This document shows positions 1-5,059 of a stretch of 5,059 nucleotides of DNA, piece after piece. The stretch is from contig QNFN01000166.1 of the NCBI GenBank assembly GCA_003645555.1, positions 1 through 5,059 on the forward strand, read 5' to 3'. How positions within the stretch are numbered: position 1 is the first letter of the stretch; every line of letters begins with the position of its first letter. The notes beneath the pieces were generated by a model. That model saw only the letters and a program-made list of their open reading frames with translations, did no database searches and was not told the DNA's origin. The position numbers and the translations under genes were made by a program. This DNA comes from Gammaproteobacteria bacterium. Lineage in GTDB: Bacteria > Pseudomonadota > Gammaproteobacteria > QNFN01.

Positions 1-275
1 GGGCCGTAGCCCTCGTAGCGAATCTCCTCGAACTCCTCGCCATCCATGCCGCCGGCACCACGCTTGGTCGCCCGCTCGATGACGTCCTTGGTCATGTTCG
101 CAGCCAGCGCCTTGTCAACTGCCGTGCGCAGCCGCGGATTGGCCGTGGCATCGCCGCCGCCGTGGCGGGCCGCGGTGGTAATTTCCCGGATCAGCTTGGT
201 GAAAAGCTTGCCGCGCTTGGCGTCCTGGGCGGCCTTCCGGTGCTTGATATTGGCCCATTTACTGTGACCAGCCAT
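1..275 (-). CDS. yebC: YebC/TACO1-family protein, N-terminal part (cut by window edge)
   Basis: The visible 91 residues begin [20 protein letters not shown], the near-invariant start of the YebC/TACO1 family, followed by [10 protein letters not shown], the glycine-rich [15 protein letters not shown] stretch and [14 protein letters not shown], all typical of domain 1. Family members are about 240-250 residues, so roughly the last 60% lies outside the window. Members have been described as DNA-binding regulators and, more recently, as ribosome-associated factors that help translation through proline-rich stretches; the sequence here cannot decide between these. They act in the cytoplasm. The start is firm: the family N-terminus begins exactly at this ATG, with GAGG 5 nt upstream. 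A likely promoter lies just upstream, so it may be transcribed apart from the hydrolase gene. In many gammaproteobacteria ruvC follows yebC; here that position is outside the window. Confidence 0.97.
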   Translation of the reverse strand, partial: MAGHSKWANIKHRKAAQDAKRGKLFTKLIREITTAARHGGGDATANPRLRTAVDKALAANMTKDVIERATKRGAGGMDGEEFEEIRYEGYG

Positions 276-300
276 CGGTTCCTCGGGAGAAAATAGCGTT

Positions 301-320
301 CGCGGAAGTGTATCACCGCG
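301..320. repeat. Short inverted repeat overlapping the yebC -10 region
   Basis: CGCGG (301-305) and CCGCG (316-320) are perfect 5-bp inverted arms around a 10-nt centre that contains the proposed -10 hexamer. The layout fits a small operator, but 5-bp GC-only arms are easily met by chance in DNA this GC-rich. Confidence 0.2.
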
Positions 321-336
321 TCGGCGACATGGTCAG
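307..336 (-). promoter_or_regulatory. Probable sigma70-like promoter for yebC
   Basis: On the minus strand CTGACC (336-331, 4 of 6 matches to TTGACA) is followed after 18 nt by TACACT (312-307, 4 of 6 matches to TATAAT). Transcription would start near position 300, leaving a leader of about 25 nt before the yebC ATG that contains the GAGG ribosome-binding site. It lies in the 71-nt gap between the hydrolase stop and yebC. This is a visual match only. Confidence 0.4.
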
Positions 337-346
337 CAGAACCAGG

Positions 347-982
347 TCACAGATTATGGATATTTACTGGAAATTTACCATTTCGCAGGAAGCCGGCAAC
401 CGCGGCCGCGACACGGCCCGAGGCGAGCATGCTCATGTGCGTCACCGGCAGTTCGATCCACCCGGAGTTCCCCACCTGTCGGGTTTCGTCGATCCGGACG
501 GTCCCGTCGCCCGGCCGCCCGACGCCGGTCACCAGGCGACCGAGCCCAAGCGGGCGGGTGCCGGCGACAATGCCGAGTTCGCAGCCGTCCGGCACCGCGT
601 CAGCCCAGGGCCCGGTGACATCGGCGGATGCAGAACGCAGCAGCCAGCGTCCCGGGCCAACCCTGGCCAGGCGCCGTGCGGCAAGACTGCCGGCGAACGG
701 CGTACCCAGGGCGACCACCCGCGTCAGCTGCCCCTCCGCTCGAGCCGCCAACGCCACGGCCAGGCGACCGCCGAGGCTATGACCGACAAACAGGGTCGGA
801 AACGGGTTACCCAGGTCGCTGGCGAGCCTTGCGGCGGCCTCCGCCACTCCCTCGCGACGGGGTGTCCAGGCATGGCTTTCGGGTGCAAAGCCAACCGACC
901 GCAAACGGTGTCCCAACACGCTCATGGAAAACGCTGGCATCCACAGGCCGTGCAAGAGCACGACCCGGGGTGGTACGGACAC
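347..982 (-). CDS. Small alpha/beta-fold hydrolase (esterase/lipase-like), substrate unknown
   Basis: With the chosen GTG start this is a 211-residue cytoplasmic protein with no signal peptide or membrane segment. VVLLHGLW (residues 7-14) is the first strand and oxyanion HG loop. FVGHSLGG (65-72) is the nucleophile elbow with Ser69. GDGTVRIDET (158-167) should supply the acid, probably Asp159, and PVTHMSML (179-186) the catalytic His182. The triad is complete, so it is probably an active serine hydrolase, but nothing fixes the substrate. Its length is short for the superfamily and leaves little room for a lid domain. The GTG is 11 nt after the nadA stop, with TGAGG overlapping that stop; no ATG, GTG or TTG in this frame lies closer upstream, and the N-terminus fits the fold. 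It is likely co-transcribed and translationally coupled with nadA. The last dozen residues (RNGKFPVNIHNL) are encoded by noticeably AT-richer DNA. Confidence 0.85.
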   Translation of the reverse strand: MSVPPRVVLLHGLWMPAFSMSVLGHRLRSVGFAPESHAWTPRREGVAEAAARLASDLGNPFPTLFVGHSLGGRLAVALAARAEGQLTRVVALGTPFAGSLAARRLARVGPGRWLLRSASADVTGPWADAVPDGCELGIVAGTRPLGLGRLVTGVGRPGDGTVRIDETRQVGNSGWIELPVTHMSMLASGRVAAAVAGFLRNGKFPVNIHNL

Positions 983-996
983 GGGTTCGGGCCTCA
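983..996 (-). promoter_or_regulatory. Ribosome-binding site deciding the hydrolase GTG start
   Basis: TGAGG (996-992) forms the nadA TGA stop plus two more bases and gives a GAGG Shine-Dalgarno core 9 nt before GTG (982-980). The overlap of stop and ribosome-binding site supports coupling of hydrolase translation to nadA. Confidence 0.55.
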
Positions 997-2094
997 GGGC
1001 GAAGCGTCGAGCATGCGGTCGAGGGCCGCACGCGCCTGGGCCGCCTCCTCGGCGGGCACCTGGATACGGTTGACCGGCTCGCCGGCGACCAGGCTCTCCA
1101 GTACCCAGGCAAGATGCTGGGGGTCGATGCGGAACATGGTCGAGCACATGCACACCGTCGGCGACATGAACTCGGCAACCTTGCCCTCGGCCTGCACTTC
1201 GCGATGCAGGCGGCTGACCAGGTTGAGCTCGGTGCCGACCAGCCAGCGCGTCCCGGGCGCCGAGTCGCGCACGGTGCGAATGATGGTCTCGGTGGAACCG
1301 ACGACATCGGACTTCTCGCACACTTCGAACGAACATTCCGGGTGCGAGATCACCTTGCCGTCGGGATACTCGGCCCGAAAGCGGTCGATGTGCTCCGGGT
1401 GGAACATCTGGTGCACCGAGCAGAAACCCTTCCACAGGATCATCCGGGCGTCGCGGATCTGCTGTTCGGTCAACCCACCGAGTGGTTTGTCGAAATCCCA
1501 GGTCACCATCTGCTCAAGCGGTATACCCATACGGTAGCCGGTATTGCGCCCCAGGTGCTGATCAGGAAAAAACAGGATCTTTTCACGCTGGGCAAATGAC
1601 CAGTCGAGCACGTGGCGGGCGTTGCTCGAAGTGCAGACGATGCCGCCATGGCGGCCGCAAAAGGCCTTCAGATCGGCGGCTGAGTTAATGTAGGTGACCG
1701 GCATCACCCCATTCTCGACGTCGAGCACCCGGCCCAGTTCGCGCCACGCGCGCTCGACTTTGGCCAGGTTGGCCATGTCGGCCATCGAACAGCCGGCGGC
1801 CAGGTCAGGCAGGATCAAGGCCTGATCCGGGCGCGACAGGATATCGGCCACCTCAGCCATGAAATGGACGCCGCAGAAGACGATGAACTCGGCATCAGAC
1901 TCTCCCGCCAGACGGGAGAGCTTCAGCGAGTCGCCGACGTGATCAGTGTGACGGAACACCTCTTCACGCTGATAGTGGTGGCCGAGGATCACCACCCGGT
2001 CGCCAAGTGCCACGCGGGCGGCCTGGATGCGGACCTCGCAATCAGCGTCGTCGAGGTCGGCGAAGTGCTGTAGGGCGTGGGCGGTCTGGCTCAT
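994..2094 (-). CDS. nadA: Quinolinate synthase NadA
   Basis: NadA condenses iminoaspartate (made by NadB or an aspartate dehydrogenase) with dihydroxyacetone phosphate to give quinolinate, the committed step of de novo NAD synthesis. It is a cytoplasmic [4Fe-4S] enzyme. The 366-residue protein carries the family hallmarks: LGHHYQREEV (37-46), DSLKLSR (55-61), LPDLAAGCSMAD (95-106), VTYINSAADLKA (133-144), CTSSNA (154-159), FPDQHLGRNTG (176-186), WKGFCSVHQMF (221-231) and ISHPECSFEV (249-258). The three cluster ligands are best assigned to Cys102, Cys225 and Cys317 (or Cys315). Length and the KGFCSVH and HPEC motifs fit the longer NadA type seen in Bacillus rather than the E. coli form. The start is the first ATG in a good context, although the GGAG upstream is about 12 nt away, a rather long spacing. 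nadB and nadC are not in the window. The hydrolase gene follows directly. Confidence 0.98.
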   Translation of the reverse strand: MSQTAHALQHFADLDDADCEVRIQAARVALGDRVVILGHHYQREEVFRHTDHVGDSLKLSRLAGESDAEFIVFCGVHFMAEVADILSRPDQALILPDLAAGCSMADMANLAKVERAWRELGRVLDVENGVMPVTYINSAADLKAFCGRHGGIVCTSSNARHVLDWSFAQREKILFFPDQHLGRNTGYRMGIPLEQMVTWDFDKPLGGLTEQQIRDARMILWKGFCSVHQMFHPEHIDRFRAEYPDGKVISHPECSFEVCEKSDVVGSTETIIRTVRDSAPGTRWLVGTELNLVSRLHREVQAEGKVAEFMSPTVCMCSTMFRIDPQHLAWVLESLVAGEPVNRIQVPAEEAAQARAALDRMLDASP

Positions 2095-2235
2095 CGCGGT
2101 AGTCTGCTCCGTGACATTCGGCTCGGCCCGGTGGGGATCAGGGAACCCCTGCTCAGGTGATGGACCCGTAGCTTGCGCACCAGCTTGGTCAAAAGCCCCT
2201 CGGGGCTCCGATGATGCTGCGCTGCAAAATGGGTG
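2095..2235. other. nudB-nadA intergenic spacer / nadA leader
   Basis: The 141 nt between the nudB stop and the nadA ATG hold no open frame of note. On the minus strand they contain, in order, a GC hairpin with a short T-run (2207-2191), a possible -35 TTGACC just after it, and a small hairpin CAGGG-3 nt-CCCTG (2151-2139). AAGCT occurs twice 7 nt apart near 2170-2186. No tRNA-like fold or recognised riboswitch was seen by eye. Confidence 0.5.
2191..2207 (-). terminator. Weak rho-independent terminator after nudB
   Basis: On the minus strand AGCCC-CGAG-GGGCT forms a 5-bp GC-rich stem with a 4-nt loop, followed by TTTT and then GACC. It starts about 29 nt after the nudB stop, a reasonable place to end the fmdB-aspS-nudB transcript. 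The short stem and short T-run make it a weak or partial terminator, so read-through into nadA is plausible. Confidence 0.4.
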
Positions 2236-2239
2236 TCAA
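2211..2239 (-). promoter_or_regulatory. Candidate nadA promoter overlapping the nudB stop codon
   Basis: A perfect TTGACA -35 (2239-2234) includes the nudB TGA stop and is followed after 17 nt by CATCAT (2216-2211, 4 of 6 matches to TATAAT). Transcription would start near 2204, giving a nadA leader of about 110 nt that begins inside the GC hairpin. A second, weaker possibility is TTGACC (2192-2187) with TACGGG 16 nt later, directly after the hairpin. Neither can be confirmed by eye. Confidence 0.3.
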
Positions 2240-2691
2240 CCCGATGGGATGAGGGTTTTCAGCGCCTCACGGTCGGTCCACGATGACGCCCTGGCGATGG
2301 CCCCGTCGCGCTCGATCCAGAGGGCCTCGCTGTGCTCGTCCGGGGCGAGGCGAACCGGGACGCTCTCCGGCAGGCGAACCGTGAACACATGCTCCTCGTT
2401 GTCACGCACGTCCGGATGGTAGCGTGCCCGCCAGGCCGGCAGGATCGGGAAGCGGTTGACCCGCCCGGTCGCGACCGGGACGGCATCGATGCCGGTCTCC
2501 TCGTGCAGCTCACGGATCGCCGCCGCCCCTGGCAGCTCGCCCCAGTGGAGGCTGCCGGTAACCGATTGCCAGAAGTCGGGGGGCTGGCGCCGGCGCAACA
2601 GCAGCGCCTCGCCACCGTCGGTGGTCACCACGACCAGCACCGAGACCGGCCGTTTGAAACCGGCCCGGTCGGCAACCTCGATCGTGGCCAT
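2236..2691 (-). CDS. nudB: Nudix hydrolase, NudB-type (dihydroneopterin triphosphate pyrophosphatase)
   Basis: The 151-residue protein has a perfect Nudix box, G46-x5-E52-x7-R60-E61-L-x-E64-E65-x-G67-I68, whose glutamates bind the divalent metals needed to cleave a nucleoside-diphosphate-type bond. KRPVSVLVVV (13-22) is the typical first strand, and PDFWQSVTGSL (38-48) is a stretch characteristic of NudB. NudB removes pyrophosphate from 7,8-dihydroneopterin triphosphate early in folate synthesis, in the cytoplasm. Length and position directly after aspS match NudB in gammaproteobacteria such as E. coli, which is the main reason for choosing NudB over a generic (d)NTP pyrophosphatase. The ATG is 8 nt after the aspS stop, and its ribosome-binding site GAGGG overlaps that stop, so the two genes are probably translationally coupled. 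A weak terminator follows. Confidence 0.92.
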   Translation of the reverse strand: MATIEVADRAGFKRPVSVLVVVTTDGGEALLLRRRQPPDFWQSVTGSLHWGELPGAAAIRELHEETGIDAVPVATGRVNRFPILPAWRARYHPDVRDNEEHVFTVRLPESVPVRLAPDEHSEALWIERDGAIARASSWTDREALKTLIPSG

Positions 2692-2702
2692 CGCTACCCT
2701 CA
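2692..2702 (-). promoter_or_regulatory. aspS-nudB junction: ribosome-binding site overlapping stop codon
   Basis: TGAGGG (2702-2697) is both the aspS TGA stop and the nudB Shine-Dalgarno core, 5 nt before the nudB ATG. This arrangement favours reinitiation by ribosomes finishing aspS and parallels the nadA-hydrolase junction. Confidence 0.6.
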
Positions 2703-4472
2703 GGCCGGGTGGCGCACCCGCAGGTTGAGTTCATCGAGTTGCAGCGCCGATACCGGTGCCGGGGCCTGGGTCAATGGGCAGCTGGCCGACTGGGTCTTGG
2801 GGAAAGCAATGACTTCGCGAATCGAACTGGCCCCGGTCATCAGCATCACCAGCCGGTCGAGGCCAAAGGCGATGCCACCGTGCGGCGGCGCGCCGTACTT
2901 CAGGGCGTCGAGCAGGAAGCCGAATTTCTCACGCGTCTCTTCATCACTCAGCCCGAGCAGCGCGAACACCTCGGCCTGCATCTCCGGACGGTGGATACGG
3001 ACCGAGCCGCCGCCAACCTCGGTGCCGTTGATCACCAGGTCGTAGGCTCGCGACAGCGCGTTGCCCGGATCGGCGACCAGTGCCTCCGGATCATCGACCC
3101 GCGGCGCGGTAAACGGATGGTGCAGCGCGTCCCAGCGCTTCTGTTGTGGGTCCCAGTCGAACATCGGGAAATCGACCACCCAGACCGGGCGCCAGCCGCG
3201 CTCGACCAGGCCACGGTCTTCGCCCAACCGCACGCGCAGGGCACCGAGCGCCTCGTTGACCACCCGCGCCTTGTCGGCACCGAAAAAGACCAGGTCGCCA
3301 TCGGCGGCCCCGGTGCGCTGCATTATCTCTTTGACCACCGCATCCGGGAGGAACTTGAGGATCGGCGACTGCAGCCCCTCACGCCCCTTGGCCAACTCGT
3401 TGACCTTGATGTAGGCAAGCCCCCTGGCGCCATAGATGCCGACGAACTTGGTGTAGACATCGATCTCCTTGCGGGTCAGTTCGCCACCAGCCGGCAAGCG
3501 CAGCGCGGCGACGCGGCCGTCGGGATCGTTGGCCGGACCGGCAAATACCTTGAACTCGACCCCGGTGAGCAAATCACCGATATCGACCAACTCGAGCGGA
3601 ATGCGCAGGTCGGGTCGGTCGCTGCCGAAACGGCGTACCGCCTCGGCGTAGCTGATGCGTGGAAATGGCTCCGGCAGGGCCTGCTCGAGGACGTTGCAGA
3701 AGAGTTCATGCACCATCCGCTCCATCAGCAGCATGATCGCGTCCTCGTCCATGAACGAGGTCTCGATATCGAGCTGGGTGAACTCGGGCTGACGGTCGGC
3801 GCGTAAGTCCTCGTCACGGAAACAGCGCACGATCTGATAGTAGCGGTCGAGGCCGGAGACCATCAGCAGCTGCTTGAACAGCTGCGGCGACTGCGGCAGG
3901 GCGTAGAACGAACCGGCCTGGAGGCGACTCGGCACCAGGAAGTCACGGGCCCCTTCGGGAGTCGCCTTGGTCAGGAACGGGGTCTCGACCTCGTAGAAGC
4001 CCTCGTCATCGAGGAAGCCCCGTAATGCACGCGCAACCTCGTTGCGCAGGCGCAAACGCTGCAGCATCACCGGCCGACGCAGGTCGATATAACGGTAGCG
4101 CAGACGCACATCCTCGTTGACGTCGGAGTCGTCCTCGATGACGAACGGTGGCGTCTCGGCATGGTTGAGGATCTCGAGCTCGCTGCACAGCACCTCGACC
4201 TCACCGCTTGGCAATGACGGGTTCTCGGTTCCTTCGGGCCGGCGCCGTACCCGGCCGGTCACCTTGAGCACGAACTCGTTGCGGACCCGTTCGGCCAGGG
4301 CAAACGCCTCGTGGGTGTCCGGGTCGATCACCACCTGCGCCAACCCCTCACGGTCGCGCAGGTCGACGAAAATCACCCCTCCGTGATCGCGGCGGCGATG
4401 CACCCAGCCACAGAGGGTGACGGTCTGGTCGATATTGGAGGCGTTGATCTGTCCGCAGTAATGGCTGCGCAT
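2700..4472 (-). CDS. aspS: Aspartyl-tRNA synthetase, bacterial type; probably non-discriminating (Asp/Asn)
   Basis: This 590-residue class II synthetase charges tRNA(Asp), and possibly tRNA(Asn), with aspartate in the cytoplasm. The length equals that of E. coli AspRS. Domains in order: N-terminal OB-fold anticodon-binding domain (about 1-105, with [12 protein letters not shown] at 21-32), then the catalytic core with the flipping-loop TPEGARD (171-177), [14 protein letters not shown] (191-204), motif 2 [18 protein letters not shown] (218-235) including the ATP-binding arginine, and motif 3 with GLDR (537-540). It is interrupted by the bacterial GAD insertion (about 300-420). The C-terminal catalytic signature [10 protein letters not shown] (554-563) is present. 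His30 and Gly81 match the pair (His31/Gly83) that relaxes tRNA specificity in Pseudomonas AspRS; E. coli has Leu and Lys there. The ATG gives the canonical MRSHYCGQ start; the ribosome-binding site (GGA) is weak. An 81-nt GC-rich gap separates it from fmdB without a clear promoter, so it is probably transcribed from the fmdB promoter. Confidence 0.99.
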   Translation of the reverse strand: MRSHYCGQINASNIDQTVTLCGWVHRRRDHGGVIFVDLRDREGLAQVVIDPDTHEAFALAERVRNEFVLKVTGRVRRRPEGTENPSLPSGEVEVLCSELEILNHAETPPFVIEDDSDVNEDVRLRYRYIDLRRPVMLQRLRLRNEVARALRGFLDDEGFYEVETPFLTKATPEGARDFLVPSRLQAGSFYALPQSPQLFKQLLMVSGLDRYYQIVRCFRDEDLRADRQPEFTQLDIETSFMDEDAIMLLMERMVHELFCNVLEQALPEPFPRISYAEAVRRFGSDRPDLRIPLELVDIGDLLTGVEFKVFAGPANDPDGRVAALRLPAGGELTRKEIDVYTKFVGIYGARGLAYIKVNELAKGREGLQSPILKFLPDAVVKEIMQRTGAADGDLVFFGADKARVVNEALGALRVRLGEDRGLVERGWRPVWVVDFPMFDWDPQQKRWDALHHPFTAPRVDDPEALVADPGNALSRAYDLVINGTEVGGGSVRIHRPEMQAEVFALLGLSDEETREKFGFLLDALKYGAPPHGGIAFGLDRLVMLMTGASSIREVIAFPKTQSASCPLTQAPAPVSALQLDELNLRVRHPA

Positions 4473-4553
4473 GCTGGTTTCCAGGGGGTCAGAATGAAAA
4501 GTGTGGTCGTACCGGCGCCACGGCGACGCGACCGGCGGACGCGGCGAGCGGCT

Positions 4554-4835
4554 TCAGTCGCTCGAATTGGCGGCCGGGCAACTGCCCGAGGCCCCGCAGG
4601 GCGCCGACTCGGGCTTGCTCTTGGAATCCGAATCGTGAACGTTACGCTTGCTGCCTTGCTTGAAGTCGGTCTCGTACCAGCCGCTGCCCTTGAGGCGGAA
4701 CGACGGCGCCGAGATCAACCGTTTCAGGGCGTCATGGCTGCAGCCCGGGCAGGACACAAGCACCGGGTCGCTCATTTTCTGGATGGCCTCGAGCTCATGG
4801 CCACAATCGCCGCAGCGGTATTCGTAGATGGGCAT
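4554..4835 (-). CDS. FmdB-family small zinc-ribbon protein
   Basis: The 93-residue protein starts MPIYEYRCGDCGHELE, the signature of the FmdB/CxxC_CxxC_SSSS family. Cys8/Cys11 (CGDC) and Cys29/Cys32 (CPGC) form two CxxC knuckles expected to bind one zinc. SAPSFRLKGSGWYETDFK (42-59) is the second conserved block. The remaining tail (about 60-93) is low-complexity, rich in Ser, Lys, Gly and Ala, with two more cysteines (Cys80, Cys86). Family members are called putative regulatory proteins after FmdB of Methylophilus, but their biochemical role is not settled; some may bind nucleic acids. The start is supported by the conserved MPIYEY and by GAGG 6 nt upstream; a longer in-frame reading to 4904 lacks family resemblance and would overlap the -10 element. 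Placement just before aspS is common in gammaproteobacteria, often with a DUF502 membrane-protein gene between them, which is absent here. Confidence 0.93.
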   Translation of the reverse strand: MPIYEYRCGDCGHELEAIQKMSDPVLVSCPGCSHDALKRLISAPSFRLKGSGWYETDFKQGSKRNVHDSDSKSKPESAPCGASGSCPAANSSD

Positions 4836-4903
4836 GTCGTACCTCGTGAAGCACGCGACTGCCACCACGGTGGGGGCGGCGCCGTCCGACTTCAAGGGCG
4901 GCA

Positions 4904-4931
4904 AGTATACCCTCCATCGGCCTCGTGAAAA
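4904..4931 (-). promoter_or_regulatory. Sigma70-like promoter for the fmdB-aspS-nudB operon
   Basis: On the minus strand TTTTCA (4931-4926, 4 of 6 matches to TTGACA) is followed after 16 nt by TATACT (4909-4904, 5 of 6 matches to TATAAT). Start of transcription is expected near 4897, giving a leader of about 60 nt before the fmdB ATG. It is the best -10 hexamer I saw in the window. The -35 overlaps the T-run of the upstream terminator-like repeat. Confidence 0.55.
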
Positions 4932-4973
4932 AGCCGTCAGGGATAGAAAACTGTCAAGAAATCAGGCGGCTTT
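4928..4973 (-). terminator. Terminator-like inverted repeat with a long loop
   Basis: On the minus strand AAAGCCG (4973-4967) can pair with CGGCTTT (4936-4930), and the second arm runs into a run of five T (4932-4928). It starts about 10 nt after the stop of the preceding gene, the expected place for a terminator. The loop of 30 nt is long for an intrinsic terminator, so efficiency is doubtful. The loop contains a perfect TTGACA (4957-4952) without a matching -10. Confidence 0.4.
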
Positions 4974-4982
4974 GCGCGGGGA

Positions 4983-5059
4983 TCAACCCAGGCCCATCTC
5001 CTCGGGCTCCTCGCCAGATTGCTTGGCGTCGAACTCCCGCAACCGGTCCACCGCCTTGA
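4983..5059 (-). CDS. C-terminal end of an unidentified gene (cut by window edge)
   Basis: Only the last 24 codons and the TGA stop are visible, reading KAVDRLREFDAKQ followed by SGEEPEEMGLG. The tail is hydrophilic, with a helix-like charged start and an acidic end. The frame is supported by high G/C at third codon positions, its same-strand orientation and the terminator-like repeat just after the stop. I do not recognise the family, and 24 residues are too few to assign a function. Confidence 0.5.
   Translation of the reverse strand, partial: KAVDRLREFDAKQSGEEPEEMGLG

Noticed and set aside
983..1435. N-terminal extension of the hydrolase to an upstream ATG near 1435
   Set aside because: The extra 151 residues would lie inside nadA in another frame, are Arg/Pro/Gly-rich and look like no hydrolase domain; the fold starts properly just after the GTG at 982.
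308..1537. A 409-residue open frame on the plus strand across the hydrolase and nadA genes
   Set aside because: It is antisense to two well-supported genes, has Arg/Ser/Pro-rich composition typical of a high-GC shadow frame, and shows no family motif.
2332..3806. Long plus-strand open frames opposite nudB and aspS (about 237 and 365 residues)
   Set aside because: They mirror the codon structure of genuine minus-strand genes and show no recognisable protein features.
4505..4533. Hairpin between fmdB and aspS (GGTCG/CGACC arms with inner GC pairing)
   Set aside because: The outer stem is only 5 bp around 19 nt, and the following TTTT is offset by several bases, so it is not convincing as a terminator or attenuator.
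4836..4904. Upstream ATG at 4904 as the fmdB start
   Set aside because: The family N-terminus MPIYEY begins at 4835 with a good ribosome-binding site, and the longer form would start inside the proposed -10 element.
4952..4957. Perfect TTGACA as the fmdB -35
   Set aside because: No acceptable -10 lies 16-18 nt downstream (the sequence there is GGCTTT or GCTTTT), and it falls in the loop of the terminator-like repeat.
1..5059. tRNA or rRNA genes, CRISPR arrays, insertion sequences, phage or defence genes
   Set aside because: Intergenic gaps are all under 150 nt and show no tRNA fold, spaced direct repeats, transposase-like frame or target-site duplications by eye.

Overview
The window is a compact stretch of high-GC bacterial chromosome in which every supported gene lies on the minus strand. 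Read 5'->3' on that strand (right to left), the order is: the 3' tail of an unidentified gene, an FmdB-type zinc-ribbon gene, aspS (aspartyl-tRNA synthetase), nudB (Nudix hydrolase), nadA (quinolinate synthase), a small alpha/beta-hydrolase gene, and the 5' end of yebC. The fmdB-aspS-nudB...yebC order is a familiar gammaproteobacterial arrangement. Together with the high GC and the Pseudomonas-like AspRS sequence, it suggests a high-GC gammaproteobacterium, perhaps Chromatiales or Pseudomonas-like. I cannot name the genus.

Region by region: 4983-5059 holds the last 24 codons of an unknown gene. 4836-4982 is a spacer with an imperfect terminator-like inverted repeat and a good sigma70-like promoter (TTTTCA-16-TATACT) facing fmdB. 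2236-4835 carries fmdB, aspS and nudB; aspS and nudB are 8 nt apart and the nudB ribosome-binding site overlaps the aspS stop. 2095-2235 is a spacer with a short GC hairpin plus T-run and one or two possible promoters for nadA. 347-2094 carries nadA and an alpha/beta-hydrolase gene whose GTG start lies 11 nt after the nadA stop, again with a ribosome-binding site overlapping the upstream stop. 276-346 carries a likely yebC promoter, and yebC runs off the left edge.

Functionally the region combines translation (AspRS, YebC), nucleotide-metabolite chemistry (the NudB-type folate-branch pyrophosphatase), NAD de novo synthesis (NadA), a regulatory-type zinc ribbon and an esterase-like protein of unknown substrate. 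The point of most biological interest is that the AspRS carries His30 and Gly81, the residue pair associated with non-discriminating AspRS in Pseudomonas. This predicts Asn-tRNA formation through Asp-tRNA(Asn) and the GatCAB amidotransferase. The nadA-hydrolase pair sits between nudB and yebC, which usually lie closer together. I found no mobile element, CRISPR array, RNA gene or clearly new system; this is mostly an ordinary housekeeping region.
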